A stretch of DNA of 64,000 nt from Climacteris rufus (Eukaryota > Chordata > Aves > Passeriformes > Climacteridae), in assembly GCA_013398175.1 (NCBI GenBank), contig VZRZ01007860.1, forward strand, positions 62,001 to 126,000, read 5' to 3'. Below the pieces are notes generated by a model, which did not search any database, had not been told where the DNA came from, and was given only the letters and a program-made list of their open reading frames with translations. The position numbers and the translations under genes are program-made. Positions 52,022 to 64,000 of this stretch are shown piece by piece (position 1 is the stretch's first letter; each line of letters begins with the position of its first letter).

Positions 52022-54107
52022 TGACTACACTTAAGCTTGAATTGGGACAGCAGTAGTAGCAATGAAAGGACAGAAGGTGAAGAGAGATTGGTGCCATCGG
52101 CTTTCAGAAATAATAAAAGATTATGGTTGGTATGTACAGTGCTTTAAACTTGTAAAGAGCCATAAACAGTAAAGCTCATGAAACAAGTAAGGCAATGAAG
52201 CAACTACGCTTAGCACTTTATGGAATGAAAATTCATGGTTTCTACGACATTACTGGCTTCGTGTGACCAAAACTTTTTTCACAATAAAAGTGTTAAAGGA
52301 AGATTAGAAGGAAGATGATCTCCCTAAAAGTCTTTCAAAGATTTGTTGTGTCACTGGGCAGAGGGGCAGAGGAGAAGAATAATAAGCATTGCTTTAAGAG
52401 ACTACAAGAAAAAAAAACAGTAAAGGAGCAGGCCAGGAGTGCTCCTGTATCATCTTCATTCTCCCAAGGGTTTACTTCAGATTTACCCTTTCATCCTTTG
52501 TCAGCAACTTCTGTTGCTGTGAATTAAGAACTATGTCTTAAACAGCTCCCCGGAGATGAATTTGGATAGAGTCATGTTAAACATACAATGGAAAGAGAAT
52601 ATTAGCATTTAAAATTTGAAGTGTTATCAACTGCAGAACAGTCTTTCAAAAGTTATTGTTTGTACACACAGAAAGCAGCAGCTGAACATTGTCATGGTAT
52701 CTAGCAATACACTCGTCCAAAGGTTTTTCTGCTTGCTATCTAAATTTCAATTAGTGCTGACTGAAAACAATACAAATAATCTAATAAATAAAGCAGAATT
52801 AAAAATGCTCCTGCCTCTCAATGTCCACACCGTGGCCTGTCATTGCAAACATTGCATTTCTCTTAGATATGTCAATATCTAATCATGTCTGAAAGAATAG
52901 CAGAAAGCAAGCAGCATTAGTGATCTCTAATGTTCTTACTTGAATAAAGTTTGACTCTTTCAGATATGTAGTAATGTAATGACTTCAGGAAGAGTGTCTG
53001 AATCTGAAAATACAGACAGCTTTGTATAATCTTGTAAGGGAACTTGTACTGGAAGTGTCCAAGTACTACATATATTCAGTGAGGCAGAGAAAGTCATAGG
53101 GAGTCCTCTCCTCCTAAATTAGGTATTTAAACATGTGCAAAGCTTCAGAGCTGTCTCCATTCACCATGTGGGAAACAGGTGCTTATTGGAGAAATATATA
53201 TATACATTTTGAAGCCATTTACTTTTTCAGTTTTGCTTCAGACCCAAGTATTTGGAGTTTCTAGGTGCAGATCATAATATTCAGTGAAAAGACAAATACA
53301 AACACAAATGACCAAGGATAGGTTTCTGCTGCTTATAGTAATGTGCTGGGGGGGAAGGAGGAAAGACCATTGAATAATTTTGTGTCTGCTACATTCTGAT
53401 TGCTATAAACATAGGGTTTTGGCTGTGATCTGAACTTCATTTATCAAATATTAATAGGATTAATATGTAAATGATGTTAGTTATGAGTAAAATGTCCTCA
53501 TGTTTTTCTTCTTGCTTAATGGAATATTGAGAAAAGCTATTAGTATAGCTGTGAAACAAGATGTTTAATGAAGCTGGAGGTATAAAGCTAAATTAAAGTG
53601 CAAGAGGAGAAGATGTTTAGCCCTCTAATTACCAAAGAAGTCCAATATAAATATTGCATTAGCTTGAAAATCAGAGGCGCTTTTGGAAAAAGCCGTTTTC
53701 TATTAACATATTAACAGATTAATTTCTGTATACAGGTTAACCTTCTAAACCTGATCTGCATTCAACTGTTAAAATCCTTAGTATAAAACATAATCTGATA
53801 GTATTTAAATGGGTGCATGTTTTGCTTCTCACTCTGATACTACAGTTAAGCTTAGTATTTCAGAGGTCATTTTTATTATAATAATTTTCATTCTACTTCA
53901 TATAGCTTCAAGTCACATTTTCATAAAAGAAATTATGGTACAGTAACATTTTCCCAATAAAAACAGCTATTGATGTCTAACTGGTTCTAATGTATTAAAA
54001 AGTATCATTCCTACTTATTCTTTAACTTTCTAAAGGGAAAACTTCTGGAATACAGATGTGATTGTGTCTTAGAACATGTTAATTTTTCCTTATTTTGATT
54101 TTTGAAG

Positions 54108-54185
54108 TGGAGAAATGGAAGAATTGACACAAACCTGTTTGACTACATGGAATTAAAGCAGCATGGAGACTCCACTGTAAAGTAA
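54108..54185 (+). other. Candidate alternative RNGTT exon (unproven)
   Basis: After the acceptor-like tract tttttccttattttgattttt ending in AAG at 54107, the phase that follows exon C is open for 25 codons (WRNGRIDTNLFDYMELKQHG and five more) to a TAA at 54183-54185. A GT at 54177 (GTAAAG) would instead give a 69-nt, frame-preserving cassette between residues 446 and 447. The peptide has a balanced, protein-like composition, unlike most intronic frames here. Against it: the possible donor is weak (T at -1, A at +5), no convincing polyadenylation signal follows closely, and the normal protein does not need it. It could equally be chance. Confidence 0.25.
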
Positions 54186-57100
54186 TGAGTTATTTAAAAC
54201 TGTGTTATCTGGAGTTGGCTCTATCATCCTTTTGGCTTATCCATGGACACTGAATTACTTAGCTTAGCCAAGGAACTTGTCTTTTCCCCATCTCTTTGAG
54301 CCTATAAAGTTGCTGTCTGCAGATTTGCTTTCAATGATGTGACAGCTTTACTTTGTCTAAGGTCTGGAATTCATTAACAACCTTATTTTCAATCTGACCA
54401 AATATTTATTTAACATCAGTGTGTCTCTGTATCCTGATCAAATCACTGAACCAGGCAAAAAGCTGATGTTTAGTGAGGACTGCAGCTCTTTGATTGTTCA
54501 GGTATTTTGAATCAGTAATTTAGAACACTAAGCATTAAGAACAGCATATTAATTTCTTTTAGTTAAAAGAGTTTTTTTTGGAAGGGAAGGCTTTTTTTTT
54601 TGTTTGTTTTTTTGTTCTTGTTGTCATCTTTAGGGCATCATAGCCATTCCTCCGTGGTTGGACATAGGTTGTGCTCAGTGGACAGTTGGATACAACATGT
54701 GTAAACTGTTTGTGAAGATGGAAAGCATTTGAATTGTGTTTAGGAGTGCTACAAAGTTTGCAGCCATTTTGTGTTCTTATATATTTTCCATTCAGTGTTT
54801 AGATTCTTGTGTTTTCTCTCAACTATGAAAATGCCTTTCAGATCTGACAGGTGTTTGGAAAGTACCAGTGTTTATCCAGGAATTTCTCTTTACCTGATCA
54901 CTTTTAGGAGTAATTACAGATCACATCTCCCTGAATTTCCTTTATAAATATGGGAACAGTTGACTCACATTTATTAAAAGAAATGCCTGCTTAACAATTT
55001 CCAGACTTCATACAGAAATTCCGTCAAATGTCTACAAGAAAGAAATCAGTACTTGGTACATTTGATTTGTTTTTGAAAAGAAAAAATGAATCCTAATAAT
55101 CTTTGAGACACTGAGTGTCATTGAAGAGAGATTTTTAAAGCACCTCTTGTCAGTGGAAGTTATGCATCTTTCCCTTGCTGACCTGCATTTGTCAAAAGTT
55201 TCATCTATTGCATTCATTCATAGAAGTTTCTTAGATGCCTCTGAGTTCTTCAGACTTACTAAGAGTTCTCTTTCTACCTCTGTGGTATATGCAATGTGTT
55301 TGGCAGACAGACAGTCAGTTTGGCCACCACTTCTTTCAAATAAGAAGTATATATGATGGTTTAATGCAAAAATGAACAAAAATATTTTTCTCTTACTGTC
55401 TGATACTTGGTCTTAGTGGATGGAGGTGTCCAGGTGTCCACATTATTTCTGATGTCCACTTCAGATCAGTGCATTAATTTTCATCACTTTTTCTGTGTAT
55501 CAATCTTTGTAGTCATGCACCCTATTGTTTGAACCTGGGGACTTCTGCTTTGGCCATTGTTCTCCTTTATCTCCTAGGTCACCAACACACAAAGTAGCTT
55601 TCTCTGTGAGTGTGATGGATAATCTCTGAAGCTGGTTCACTGACGACCAGTGGTCACCACCAAACACCATAAATGCCATAGTGTACTACACAGTTGGCCT
55701 TCACCTCCAAAGGTGTGAGTTAAGGATGAGCCCACTGTGCTCAAAGCAGTCTTCTCAAATAACCTGTTTGCCTCAAACTTCAGTAAGAAAAGCTGAACTT
55801 TCTTCTCCTCAGCCAGGAAGTGTAGTGGGCCTGTGATCAGACTAGTAGATCTCTTTATTCCAGTTCTCAGTGTCCTGCTCAGTATACAGCAAGAACAAGC
55901 ATTAATCAGATTTACCCATCTATGACTAAGAGACTTCTGGTGTCACATTCCCTTTTGCTTAGCTTTTTACCAGTAAAAAAAAAAAATAGAATACATAGGG
56001 AATTGCATTGATGGTCTATGGGAAATATGGGGAGGTTGAAAGTTGTTTGTTTGGGCACTTTGAGGAACAGGAGTTGGAACTGAGAAGAGAAGCTGGAAGG
56101 AACCAAAGGCAGAATATTTGAAGGAGCTAAGGTCACAGTTTAACTGTTGGTGGGATAATTTATTTCCTCAAGTAGGTTTTCGTGTCTTGTGTTTGGGGTT
56201 TTCTTCCTTTTTTATTTTTTTTTTTGTGACAGTAAAAGAAGTATGTTACCATGAAGGGTTTTAATGATAATGTTGGATTTTTGCGTATGTCTTTATGGTT
56301 GTGTTATTAATATTTTGAACTTTTTCAGCAAACTTACTATTTTCCTGAAACATCAATCATGTAGGCTAACATGGATAATTTTATCTGTTGATGGTGCTTG
56401 AATACAGCCAAATGTGGGCTGTATTTCCAGGAGTAAGTGTACTAAGTCCCAGCTAAAGGCATGAATTTGAAAAGAATTATTTCAGCTAGTTATTGACACT
56501 GTCCAGTGCAATGCAAAAAAATGCAAATATACTTTGTGTACTGCTGTATACATAAGCAATGAAAAGAATTGGAATAGTTGGTTCAGTTCTGTTGCCTGCT
56601 TTTCTAAAGGCTTTTGTGAAATTACACTATGATAATGTGTACAGTAGCCAACTGCAAAATTACCAATGCAGTGCGACCCAGACTTACTCATTTTATCTTA
56701 AAAAGGGGAATAATTATGTGGAGAACTGGACTTCAGTCTAAAGTAAGGCATTAACAAGACTCAGTGTAGAAATAAGCATTTTTAAGCACAAGTGTGATAA
56801 ATGGCTGTGGTAACTTCTTGAGTTGAGATTTCTTCATTACAACACACAGATGTGATGTATTTTGAATAGGGATTATAAATTTGATATAATTTTTGTAGTT
56901 TGGATAGGAGGTATAAGCTTGATATAAACATTATTGTTCAAGTTTCTCTGTCCTATATGTGACAGATCTGACTCAATGAGCCCAGTAATGGTTTCCAGTC
57001 TTAAAAATCTATTAATATACAATTGAGTCAGTGGTTGCTTTTGATCTTGTGGTTTCTTGATCCATTGTTGTGATTTATTCACATAATTTGTCAACAGTGT

Positions 57101-59775
57101 TAGCAACCTCTATGTCTTTAGCTCATCTCTTTATAAAGTCTAGCCTGAAATGATTGATTACAATCAATTCTTTTGGTTCTTTAAAATGATCCAGGGTCTG
57201 TAGTGCAAGAAAATAAAAACAAATTTGGGGTAATTATTCTGTCTTTATGTTTACCCAGCTGAATGCAAACTATTAGATTGGGCAGGCCAGCAGCTGCTCT
57301 ATGGATTAAGAGGCCTCAGAATTAAGTGGAGCTCTTCAGATAAAATATTTAACCACTGTTTTGAGTGCTAAGAGGAACAGATTTGTTGTTATTATAGGTT
57401 TGTTGTAGTTAACTTTTTGCTTTCAAGTGAAAGCTTTAGCATCATATTGAATACAAAGTTGTTTGCAAAATAGTTAATTAAAACACGGAAGAATTATTGA
57501 TAATGGATATGGGTGAATTTTATACCAGCACAAATAGCTCTTACTGTTTGTGAACCTGAAGCATTCTAGAATGTTTTGAAAATGCTTTTAGTATCTTCAT
57601 CCTGGTAAGTCTAACTAAATATCAGAATATTGATGTAATGACAGAAGCTTCTTCCTGATGTTAAAATACAAAATAGCAAGGTAACTTATTTGAAACTTAA
57701 ATTATTAGAGGTATAAAGTTTTGTATTTAATATTTATGTTTCATGTTCAAGGATACTTAATTGCAGTTTATTACATTTTCACTGTGGTTAGATGCTAATA
57801 TCATTTGCAATGCTGCAAACGGCATTTAATGATTTAAAAGAACTCCGGTAGATTCCCAGTAGCTGTCTTGGTTAATCCATCCCCTCCCACCTGCTCTGCC
57901 CTCACTCCCCAAATGTACTCAACCTTCCATACCTCTTGGGCAAGCATGACTATCCAAACAAACCTTCCCTGGGGTTTCTGTGCCCTTTATTTTAGCCTGC
58001 TTTCTAAATTGGTGTGTGCCTGAAGCTGCCAGCTTTGCAGCCCTTTGGATACTTTGCAGAGCTGGGTCTGACCAGTTTGCTGAGGAGAAATTAAAGCTGA
58101 CAAGTAGCAGCACTGCACCACTTAGGTGAAAAGAAAGAGCTCAATTATTTGCTGACTTCCTCTCATTTGGAAGGAGTGAGGGAAGATACGGAGGAAGGGA
58201 AATGTAAGGTGGCCTGGGTGAGCTGCTGCTTGCACTTCAGAAGGATGGTATTTAATAAGGGTTAAGGGAGGTAAAGCTGGCTGATTAGACTTTGTAGGAT
58301 AGTGAGACATCCACCCTTGTCAAGGAAACCTTCTCTTCCTCTTCTTGATGAGGCACGAACTTCTCTCTAGATCATCCCACCATCCCTTCCTTTTCAGTCG
58401 CTAGGAGAAAGCGTTTGTTTTGTCTAGACTTCAGGCTGAAGTCACTCAATCTTCCAGGTGGGTGTCTTCATGGTGAGTCAACACCACCCCACAGCCCAGA
58501 CTGTCTGCCCAGAATGCAGTCCCAGAAACGAACCCCGCTCTTCCTCCTACAAAACACTAAGCAGAAACATCTATCCCGTGTGGAAGCAGCTATTTGGAGT
58601 GAAACTTTATCCTTGTTATGGGCATCTGATAACTCCATTGCCTAGGCTTTCAGCTTTCTGCTGTGCCGTCCATTAAATGCAACTGCTGACACATGGTTTT
58701 AGGCAAATCCCCAACCTGTCTGTGAGGCTGTCTGCAATTGACAAGAAATGTGCCAGCAAAAGTTAAGATAACAGAACCTGAGTCTTTGAGGCCCAGCCTT
58801 TCTCTTGATCTGGTGCGAGAAAAGAATTGCCCCCTCTTTGGGCAGCTGTAGAAGAAGGGGAGAACTAGACTTAGTACTCTGGGACAGGGCAGGGGATTGA
58901 GGTTAAACATCACCAGCAACCCATCACTTTGTCCTGAAATCCTAAAATGATTCTAACAAGGATCTAACAAAACTGTCACGGTGGTTTGACTAGACCTGCT
59001 CGAGCCTATGGAATTGAGTTTCAGGTGAGGAATCAATGGGTTTAGCAGTCTAAGAGGGATGCTTGAGGATGTGCTTTCTGTTGAGCTGTGTTCAGTGGTG
59101 ATTTTGCATCCTAGGGTGTTGGATGTGCACCTGAGTTTTAGGGTCACTATTGTGTTCTTGCCTGAAGTTCAAGATTACCACAGTAGGGGTACAGCTGCCA
59201 TGCTGCTTCTGACACATCTGTTGTCCCTGGCATTCATCTTCTTGATGGAAGTAAGGGCCTGAGGTCTTGCCAGGAGAGAGTGGCCACAGAAGATAGTGCA
59301 TTTATACTACTACTTCTACTAAAAATAGAGAAGAAATGTTGGGTAAATAGCGAGTGGATGTAAAAAGATGAAAAAAAAATTGGGGAGCTCAGTGTTCATA
59401 GGCAACTGAAGCCACTGGTACCCTTATTTCTTTGAAGAAGCAGTTCAGGATGTTGCAGAATATCTTCACAGCTCAGGTTTGTCTGCGCTCTGTAGGTGCA
59501 AGGAGCAGTGCACTGGAACAGCCTTTGCCTTGGCCTGCAGTGTCTGTACTGGGGTGTGAAGGGCATTAGGTGTGTCCCTGAAGTGAAACTCCCTCTTTGG
59601 GTTCACATTAATGGAATCCAATTTGCATGCACCAGAGCTGCCCAGCTATCACAACTAAAGTATACTGAGTAGAAATAACTGGGGGATTTCTTTTGAATGT
59701 ATAATACTTTTGCAAACTAAGATGCACCCAATATGGCTGCTAAAAGAACAAGCAATCAGAGAGACATACAGTTTT

Positions 59776-59837
59776 GTAGAATAATTTAGGTTGGAAGGGA
59801 CTTCAGGAGGTCACGTAGTTCAATCCTTTAAAGCTAT
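59776..59837 (-). mobile_element. Short CR1 3' end fragment, minus strand
   Basis: 'gaataatttaggttggaagg' followed by 'gacttcaggaggtcacgtag' and 'ttcaatcc' is the reverse complement of a CR1 3' terminus of the type ending ...GGTTGGACTAGATGACCTCCTGAGGTCCC. Only about 60 bases survive. Confidence 0.8.
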
Positions 59838-61039
59838 TTGAAATAGTTTCTGATTTGTCAATGTACCTTTTTTGGTGTGGAGTTCTAATTTTTGTGCTTA
59901 GACTAGGTTGAAAGGTTTCAGATTAAAGCATGAACTTTATATTTGAGATGATGGGGATCTGATATGTTTTAGAAGTAGTCATGTACATACATATTTGTTG
60001 GGGGGTGGTGGTGAGGATATCATTGCTATGAATGCTATATTTAAAATGCTAGGGTGTAGCTTGATCTCAAACAGATTGCTTCACATTTTGGTTTGGAATT
60101 AAAATAAAGAGTAACTTCACGCAGAACAGGTCTGCAGTATGCAGTGATTCATCTAAGGTGAAGTTTTCACATATTTAACAAGCAGAATTCTTGTTTGGCT
60201 TCAGCTCATGTTTAAAGAAATTGATTTAGCACTCAGCATTCAAACTCAATAACTAGCTAGTGCTGTCTTGTATGTGTGGACTCACCTGTTACAAAAATTA
60301 ATCTCTTTCTCAGGGATTATTAATGTGGTCTTTGGATGAATTCTCATTTTGAGCTAGACTTCTGTGAATTTCTGTCTTTCATAGTAACAGAAGAGGTTGG
60401 GGGAGGGCAGAGGGGAGCTGAATAACTTGTTCTTAATAGAAGCTTTGAAGTCTGATGGTTTGTCTATGCCTTTGTAACTGTTTCTGAAAGATATCTGTAA
60501 TTTACCTGTTACCTTTACCAGGTGTTCAGTGTTAACAAATTGCTGCAAAGTGAGAAGACTGATATTTGACAATTCTCAAAACTAAATGACAAAAGGGTAT
60601 ATTTATTTTCATTGCTTTCTAAGTGAGATATCTTTGACTAACTTGAGCTGTGGTAGAGATTTTTTTTATTGATAGAACAAAATGTTTAGGTGAGGCTTGC
60701 TTCACACTGTGCTGGTTCTAGAGGTAAAGAAAATAACTTTCTCTTAAAGAACGAATCCTCCCCCCACCCCCTTCAAGCAAGCCAGCCAGTTAATTTTAAA
60801 CTAGAGTCAAAATTGTGGATCCTGCAGTGTAATTACAGGTATGCAGATACATTCTGTCAAAACATTGCTTTTCATTACTGATCTTGGAATAGTTGTTCCT
60901 GTCTGTTGTGAGGTTGGTTTCTTACTGACTTTTAGGAGGGTGTAACTTGTCAGTCTAGGAAAAAGAGTTTGAAGAAATTGGATAGTAGGTCCTATGTGGA
61001 AAATATACATTAGTACTTCAGTAGGTTAGGGTAGAAAAT

Positions 61040-61690
61040 ACAATACCAGTTTAAGAAAAGGGGGGTGAGGACAGGTATCATGGAAGATCAGCAAAGAAAT
61101 AAGTCCTGTGAGGTTGGTATCTGGACTGGACAAAGGAGTAGAAACAACAGTAAGGAATACAGTAGTTGATATCTGGGTGAACATAATTGATGCAATTGGT
61201 GAAAATGACAAACTTTTTTGAAAGGAAGGTTGTGCCTCTCTAACAAAGGATTCCAAACTCATTTGAATTAGGATCATAAGGTCTTTCTTACTAAGACGTC
61301 CAGAAAGCGTCTTGTCAAAATTTTCTTGAAGAAACTAAAGTAGATATGAGACTTAAAAAGGTTCTTGCACAGATATCAAATTGGTTAAAAAGTAGGGGTG
61401 AAGGGAGGTGGTACTGTTCAGTCCTCACCAGGGAAGGGACTCACGTGTACTGCACATAAGCAAGTGTGGAAATTGGATGAACCATTCGGTGATGTTTTCT
61501 TGATGGATCAGCAAGGGCTGGTCCTAAATGTGAAGAATTATAGTAAGCTCTTACAACACTGGGTGGCTGAGCGATAAAACAGTGCATAAACTTTTATGTA
61601 GATAAATGTAGAGTAATACAAGTGGAGAAGAAAATTGTAACTGCACACATAAAATGGTAGCCTCTGAGCTGAGTGCATTTCTATGCACGT
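61040..61690 (+). mobile_element. Old CR1/L3-like LINE fragment, + strand
   Basis: A strongly diverged piece of a LINE reverse-transcriptase region. Recognisable blocks appear in family order: 'ctgtgaggttggtatctgga', 'gtgaacataattgatgcaat', 'aaggttgtgcctctctaaca', 'agatatcaaattggttaaaa', 'cactgggtggctgagcgata' and 'tagataaatgtagagtaata'. Many substitutions and small indels destroy the reading frame, so this copy is much older than the other CR1 copies. Both edges are approximate. It lies about 1.7 kb upstream of exon D. Confidence 0.68.
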
Positions 61691-63346
61691 AGAAGCATAT
61701 GAAACAATGAGTTGTGTGGAAACAATGGGGTTTGATTGTTGAGCATCTCTCTTAGTATGAGCCCTAAGAAGTGCAAGTTTTCAAAAACAACAAAAACTTG
61801 TTCAAAATAAACAAAAGTTGGGGTTTGTTTCCTGCAGGGTAGTCAGGCTGTGCATGAAACATCGTGCCTCAGGCTTTTACAGCTGGTGGAGATTTACATG
61901 GTCTTACTGGGGAGCTATACAAGCTCGTGCAGAGAAACTGAAAATCATGAAATATGTAGGAATCACATTTGAATCACATCCGTGTCAGGAAGTCTCTGAG
62001 CTTGAAAAGGGATAGTTTCTCAAAGAGTAGTAGTAGAAAATATCATATATAATTGCCTTGCTTTTCATCTTCCCTGAACACATGCTATTGGCTGTTGTCA
62101 GAATCAGGATACTAGAGGTCTAGTGAGGAAGGTTTTTATATGGATCAGATGTAGCTCTTCCTCAGAATTTCAGTGGCATGACTCAGAGGGATTGGTCCAT
62201 TCTTTTTGCATCATTAAGAATTAATGACCATCTTTTCATCAAGAAATGATAAGTGAGATATGCTACGTTTATTTTGGAAAGAGTAACTTTATATTCTTCC
62301 TTCACAAAACAGAAAGTTCATCTGCTTTTGTCAGTTTAGATCTAGAACTGTTAGGTTTATCATCAGTGAATTTTGTATTTTGAAAATATTTAACACAGCA
62401 TGAGTGCAATGTGATGCTGATGACTGCTCTGTTACCAAAAGATGGTGGATATTTTTGGTTGGTTTTCTTTCTCATATAAAATTGCATAAATTTTCTCGTT
62501 GTATATAAGTAAAGAAGTTAAATTTCTCATTCTCTGCATGTCCAAATTATTCTTTTGCCCTATTCATGTTAATTCTGATTTTCTCCATTGCCATGAAAGA
62601 TATCCTGGTAAAGAAAGGGTCAACGGGTTAGCTCTCACTGATAGCCAAGGATGAACAAAATGGCACCTTAGTAAAGGAAAGCAGATGAGAGAAGAGACTA
62701 TGAGAAACTAAAGCTCTAATTTAAGAGAAAATTGCTCCTTTCAATTTGTGGTTCAAATGTGTAGCCTTTCTCTTTAGCAAGAGATGCTCCCTTATTTATG
62801 TTCCTGTATATCATGATCTTTAATCTTTAGATAATTTAAATTCCTTTGCTATGAAAGAACATGTTTCTGATGAGCCTTTCTGATAGGTGGCAGTATGGTG
62901 GCTTCTGGTTTTTAATGCTGTATCAGTCTATAGAATGGATAACAAAAATACTGTTCATAAAATTGTTCAAAAATGTGGAGATTATTTTAAATGTATCTTT
63001 TCTGTATGTCCTATCAGTGTTTTCATTTCTTTCTGTGTTGTCTCATTTTCTTTCTTGAAATTTTCCATTAGCTGGAGAGAGATAATGAAGTATGGTGATT
63101 TTTATTTCCAGTCTCAGCTTTTTATTATATGCAGTGGCATAGTTACAGTGCTAAGCAGTTTTAAAAGGGAGCAGCAAATAAAGTAGTGAAGCACAACTAC
63201 CTCCATGGTAATGGTATTCATTGTTTCAGTCACTAAGTACTGTAATTCATTAGAGACAGCTAATACAGTCTGAAAGGCTGAATTGTTACTTTTAAAACCA
63301 GTGAAAACCAATAAGCATAATTAAACTGCGTTTTAATTTGCTACAG

Positions 63347-63447
63347 AAATACAAGCCTGGTCGATGTGATGATATTTTGAAATGGAAACCACCCAGCCTG
63401 AATTCTGTTGATTTTCGTCTAAAGATAACAAGAATTGGTGGAGAGGG
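63347..63447 (+). CDS. RNGTT: RNGTT exon D: capping enzyme residues 447-480 (motif V)
   Basis: This 101-nt exon enters in phase 0 and leaves with two bases of the codon for residue 480 (GG, glycine). The acceptor is tttgctacag ending at 63346; the donor is GTATGT at 63448. It encodes KYKPGRCDDI, LKWKPPSLNS, VDFRLKITRIGGE. Motif V is present: AAA at 63380-63382 and 63386-63388 correspond to mammalian K458 and K460, which contact the GTP phosphates, and GAT at 63410-63412 to D468. The aspartate-valine-rich VDFRLK closes the nucleotidyltransferase fold before the OB domain with motif VI, which must be downstream of the window. Only one conservative difference (M to I) from the remembered mammalian sequence. 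Confidence 0.96.
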
Positions 63448-64000
63448 GTATGTAATCTCTTCCCTTTTTAAATGTGTAACACTCATGTGAATGTCCCTTA
63501 GCAGTTAATCTCTCCTCTGATATTTCTTGACAGTTCCTGGAGCTAAGCCTTTCTATATTCTCTAGGACTTGTTCATTCAAAAGATAAGCAACTGTTGTAA
63601 TTAGTGTTGTAATGAAAACAATGGCAGATGTTTATAATGTGAATTTACTCATTCTTAAATTAAATTTCATCAAATTTCTGAAAAAAAGTCCGTTTTGGAT
63701 TTGGCACTAGCCCATATGTTTTTGACAGTAGGCAGGCTGTATTAGCTTAAATTCTTAAAACTATTTTTCATTGATTTTAGACAAAATAATAACAAGCTTT
63801 CTTCTACTTTAGAATTGTGCACAGCGACAAACAGCACTTGTTTTCTTACAGAAAAACAAAGCCTGACATTTTTACTCATTAGGCATCCTTTGGTATTGTC
63901 TTTGAAGCCATTAAAATCTTAATCAAAAGCAGTGAGTTCTAATGGCAGAAGACATGAAAATCTCTACATCGGTTCTACGTACCATTTGCCTAATTCAGTC
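63448..64000 (+). other. RNGTT: RNGTT intron downstream of exon D (partial)
   Basis: AT-rich intronic sequence starting at the donor GTATGTAATC. I see no repeat, RNA gene or further exon before the window ends. Confidence 0.85.

Larger units (their letters stand above)
36543..63346 (+). other. RNGTT: RNGTT intron between exons C and D (26.8 kb)
   Basis: A GT-AG intron, donor GTAAGT and acceptor ttgctacag ending at 63346, and the longest intron in the window. It contains minus-strand CR1 fragments (37197-38010, 42080-42372, 59776-59837), an old + strand CR1/L3-like fragment (61040-61690), an inverted repeat (50086-50228), a palindrome (52000-52021), a candidate extra exon (54108-54185), T-rich tracts near 54572-54625 and 56196-56225, and a GC-richer stretch at about 57850-59290. 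The remaining AT-rich sequence shows no gene I can identify. Confidence 0.88.
1..64000 (+). other. RNGTT: Partial RNGTT gene, internal segment (four exons, five intron parts)
   Basis: RNGTT is the nuclear capping enzyme. Its N-terminal half removes the terminal phosphate of nascent mRNA and its C-terminal half transfers GMP from GTP through a lysine-GMP intermediate. Only the middle of the guanylyltransferase half is here. The four exons translate to consecutive pieces of the protein with no gap and no overlap: 24, 55 and 23 codons, then 33 codons plus two bases. Their phases are compatible and their splice sites canonical. No start codon, stop codon, promoter or polyadenylation site of the gene was recognised in the window, so both ends lie outside. 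The identification rests on my recollection of the vertebrate capping-enzyme sequence and its published catalytic residues; no database search was run. Confidence 0.93.

Noticed and set aside
1..64000. CRISPR array, operon, tRNA, rRNA, bacterial-type gene clusters
   Set aside because: The window is a vertebrate intron landscape; no regularly spaced repeats, no clover-leaf sequence or rRNA-like block was seen on either strand.

Overview
The window is vertebrate intronic DNA, almost certainly from a bird. It is AT-rich and CpG-poor. It carries several CR1 LINE fragments, including the avian-type 3' end with ATTCTATG repeats, and at least one degenerate copy of a bird endogenous-retrovirus long terminal repeat (LTR). 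The only gene I can identify is RNGTT, the bifunctional mRNA-capping enzyme, on the + strand. Four internal exons of its C-terminal guanylyltransferase domain are present. Neither the start nor the end of the gene lies in the window. I cannot name the species.

RNGTT layout: exon A 3140-3211, exon B 17254-17418, exon C 36474-36542 and exon D 63347-63447. In the numbering used for the mammalian enzyme they encode residues 345-479 without a break, plus two bases of codon 480. The reading frame is intact and every junction is canonical (AG/GT). The exons carry the end of motif III (E345), motif IIIa (YLIYDII), motif IV (DGLIF, with D438) and motif V (KWK, K458/K460, with D468 after it). The N-terminal triphosphatase, the catalytic lysine motif and the C-terminal OB fold must lie outside the window. 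The intervening introns are 14.0, 19.1 and 26.8 kb.

Region by region: 1-3.1 kb is intron with one near-perfect palindrome. The 3.2-17.3 kb intron holds a degenerate solo LTR with a recognisable TATA box (about 3.9-4.4 kb), a + strand CR1 3' end (10.2-10.6 kb) and a GC-richer patch (13.3-13.7 kb). The 17.4-36.5 kb intron holds microsatellites, a probable second LTR ending at 21.04 kb, a 24-bp tandem repeat and an assembly gap of 27 N inside a poly-T tract (30.6-30.7 kb). The 36.5-63.3 kb intron holds three minus-strand CR1 fragments, one old + strand CR1/L3-like LINE fragment (61.0-61.7 kb), a 17-bp perfect inverted repeat, a 22-bp perfect palindrome and a candidate unrecognised RNGTT exon at 54.1 kb.

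I found no RNA gene, CRISPR array or operon, and no evidence of a novel multi-gene system. The most useful leads are the possible extra or alternative RNGTT exon at 54108, the 69-nt symmetric exon C whose skipping would delete motif IV, and a few intronic stretches that look like candidate regulatory elements. Most long open frames here are chance or repeat-derived.
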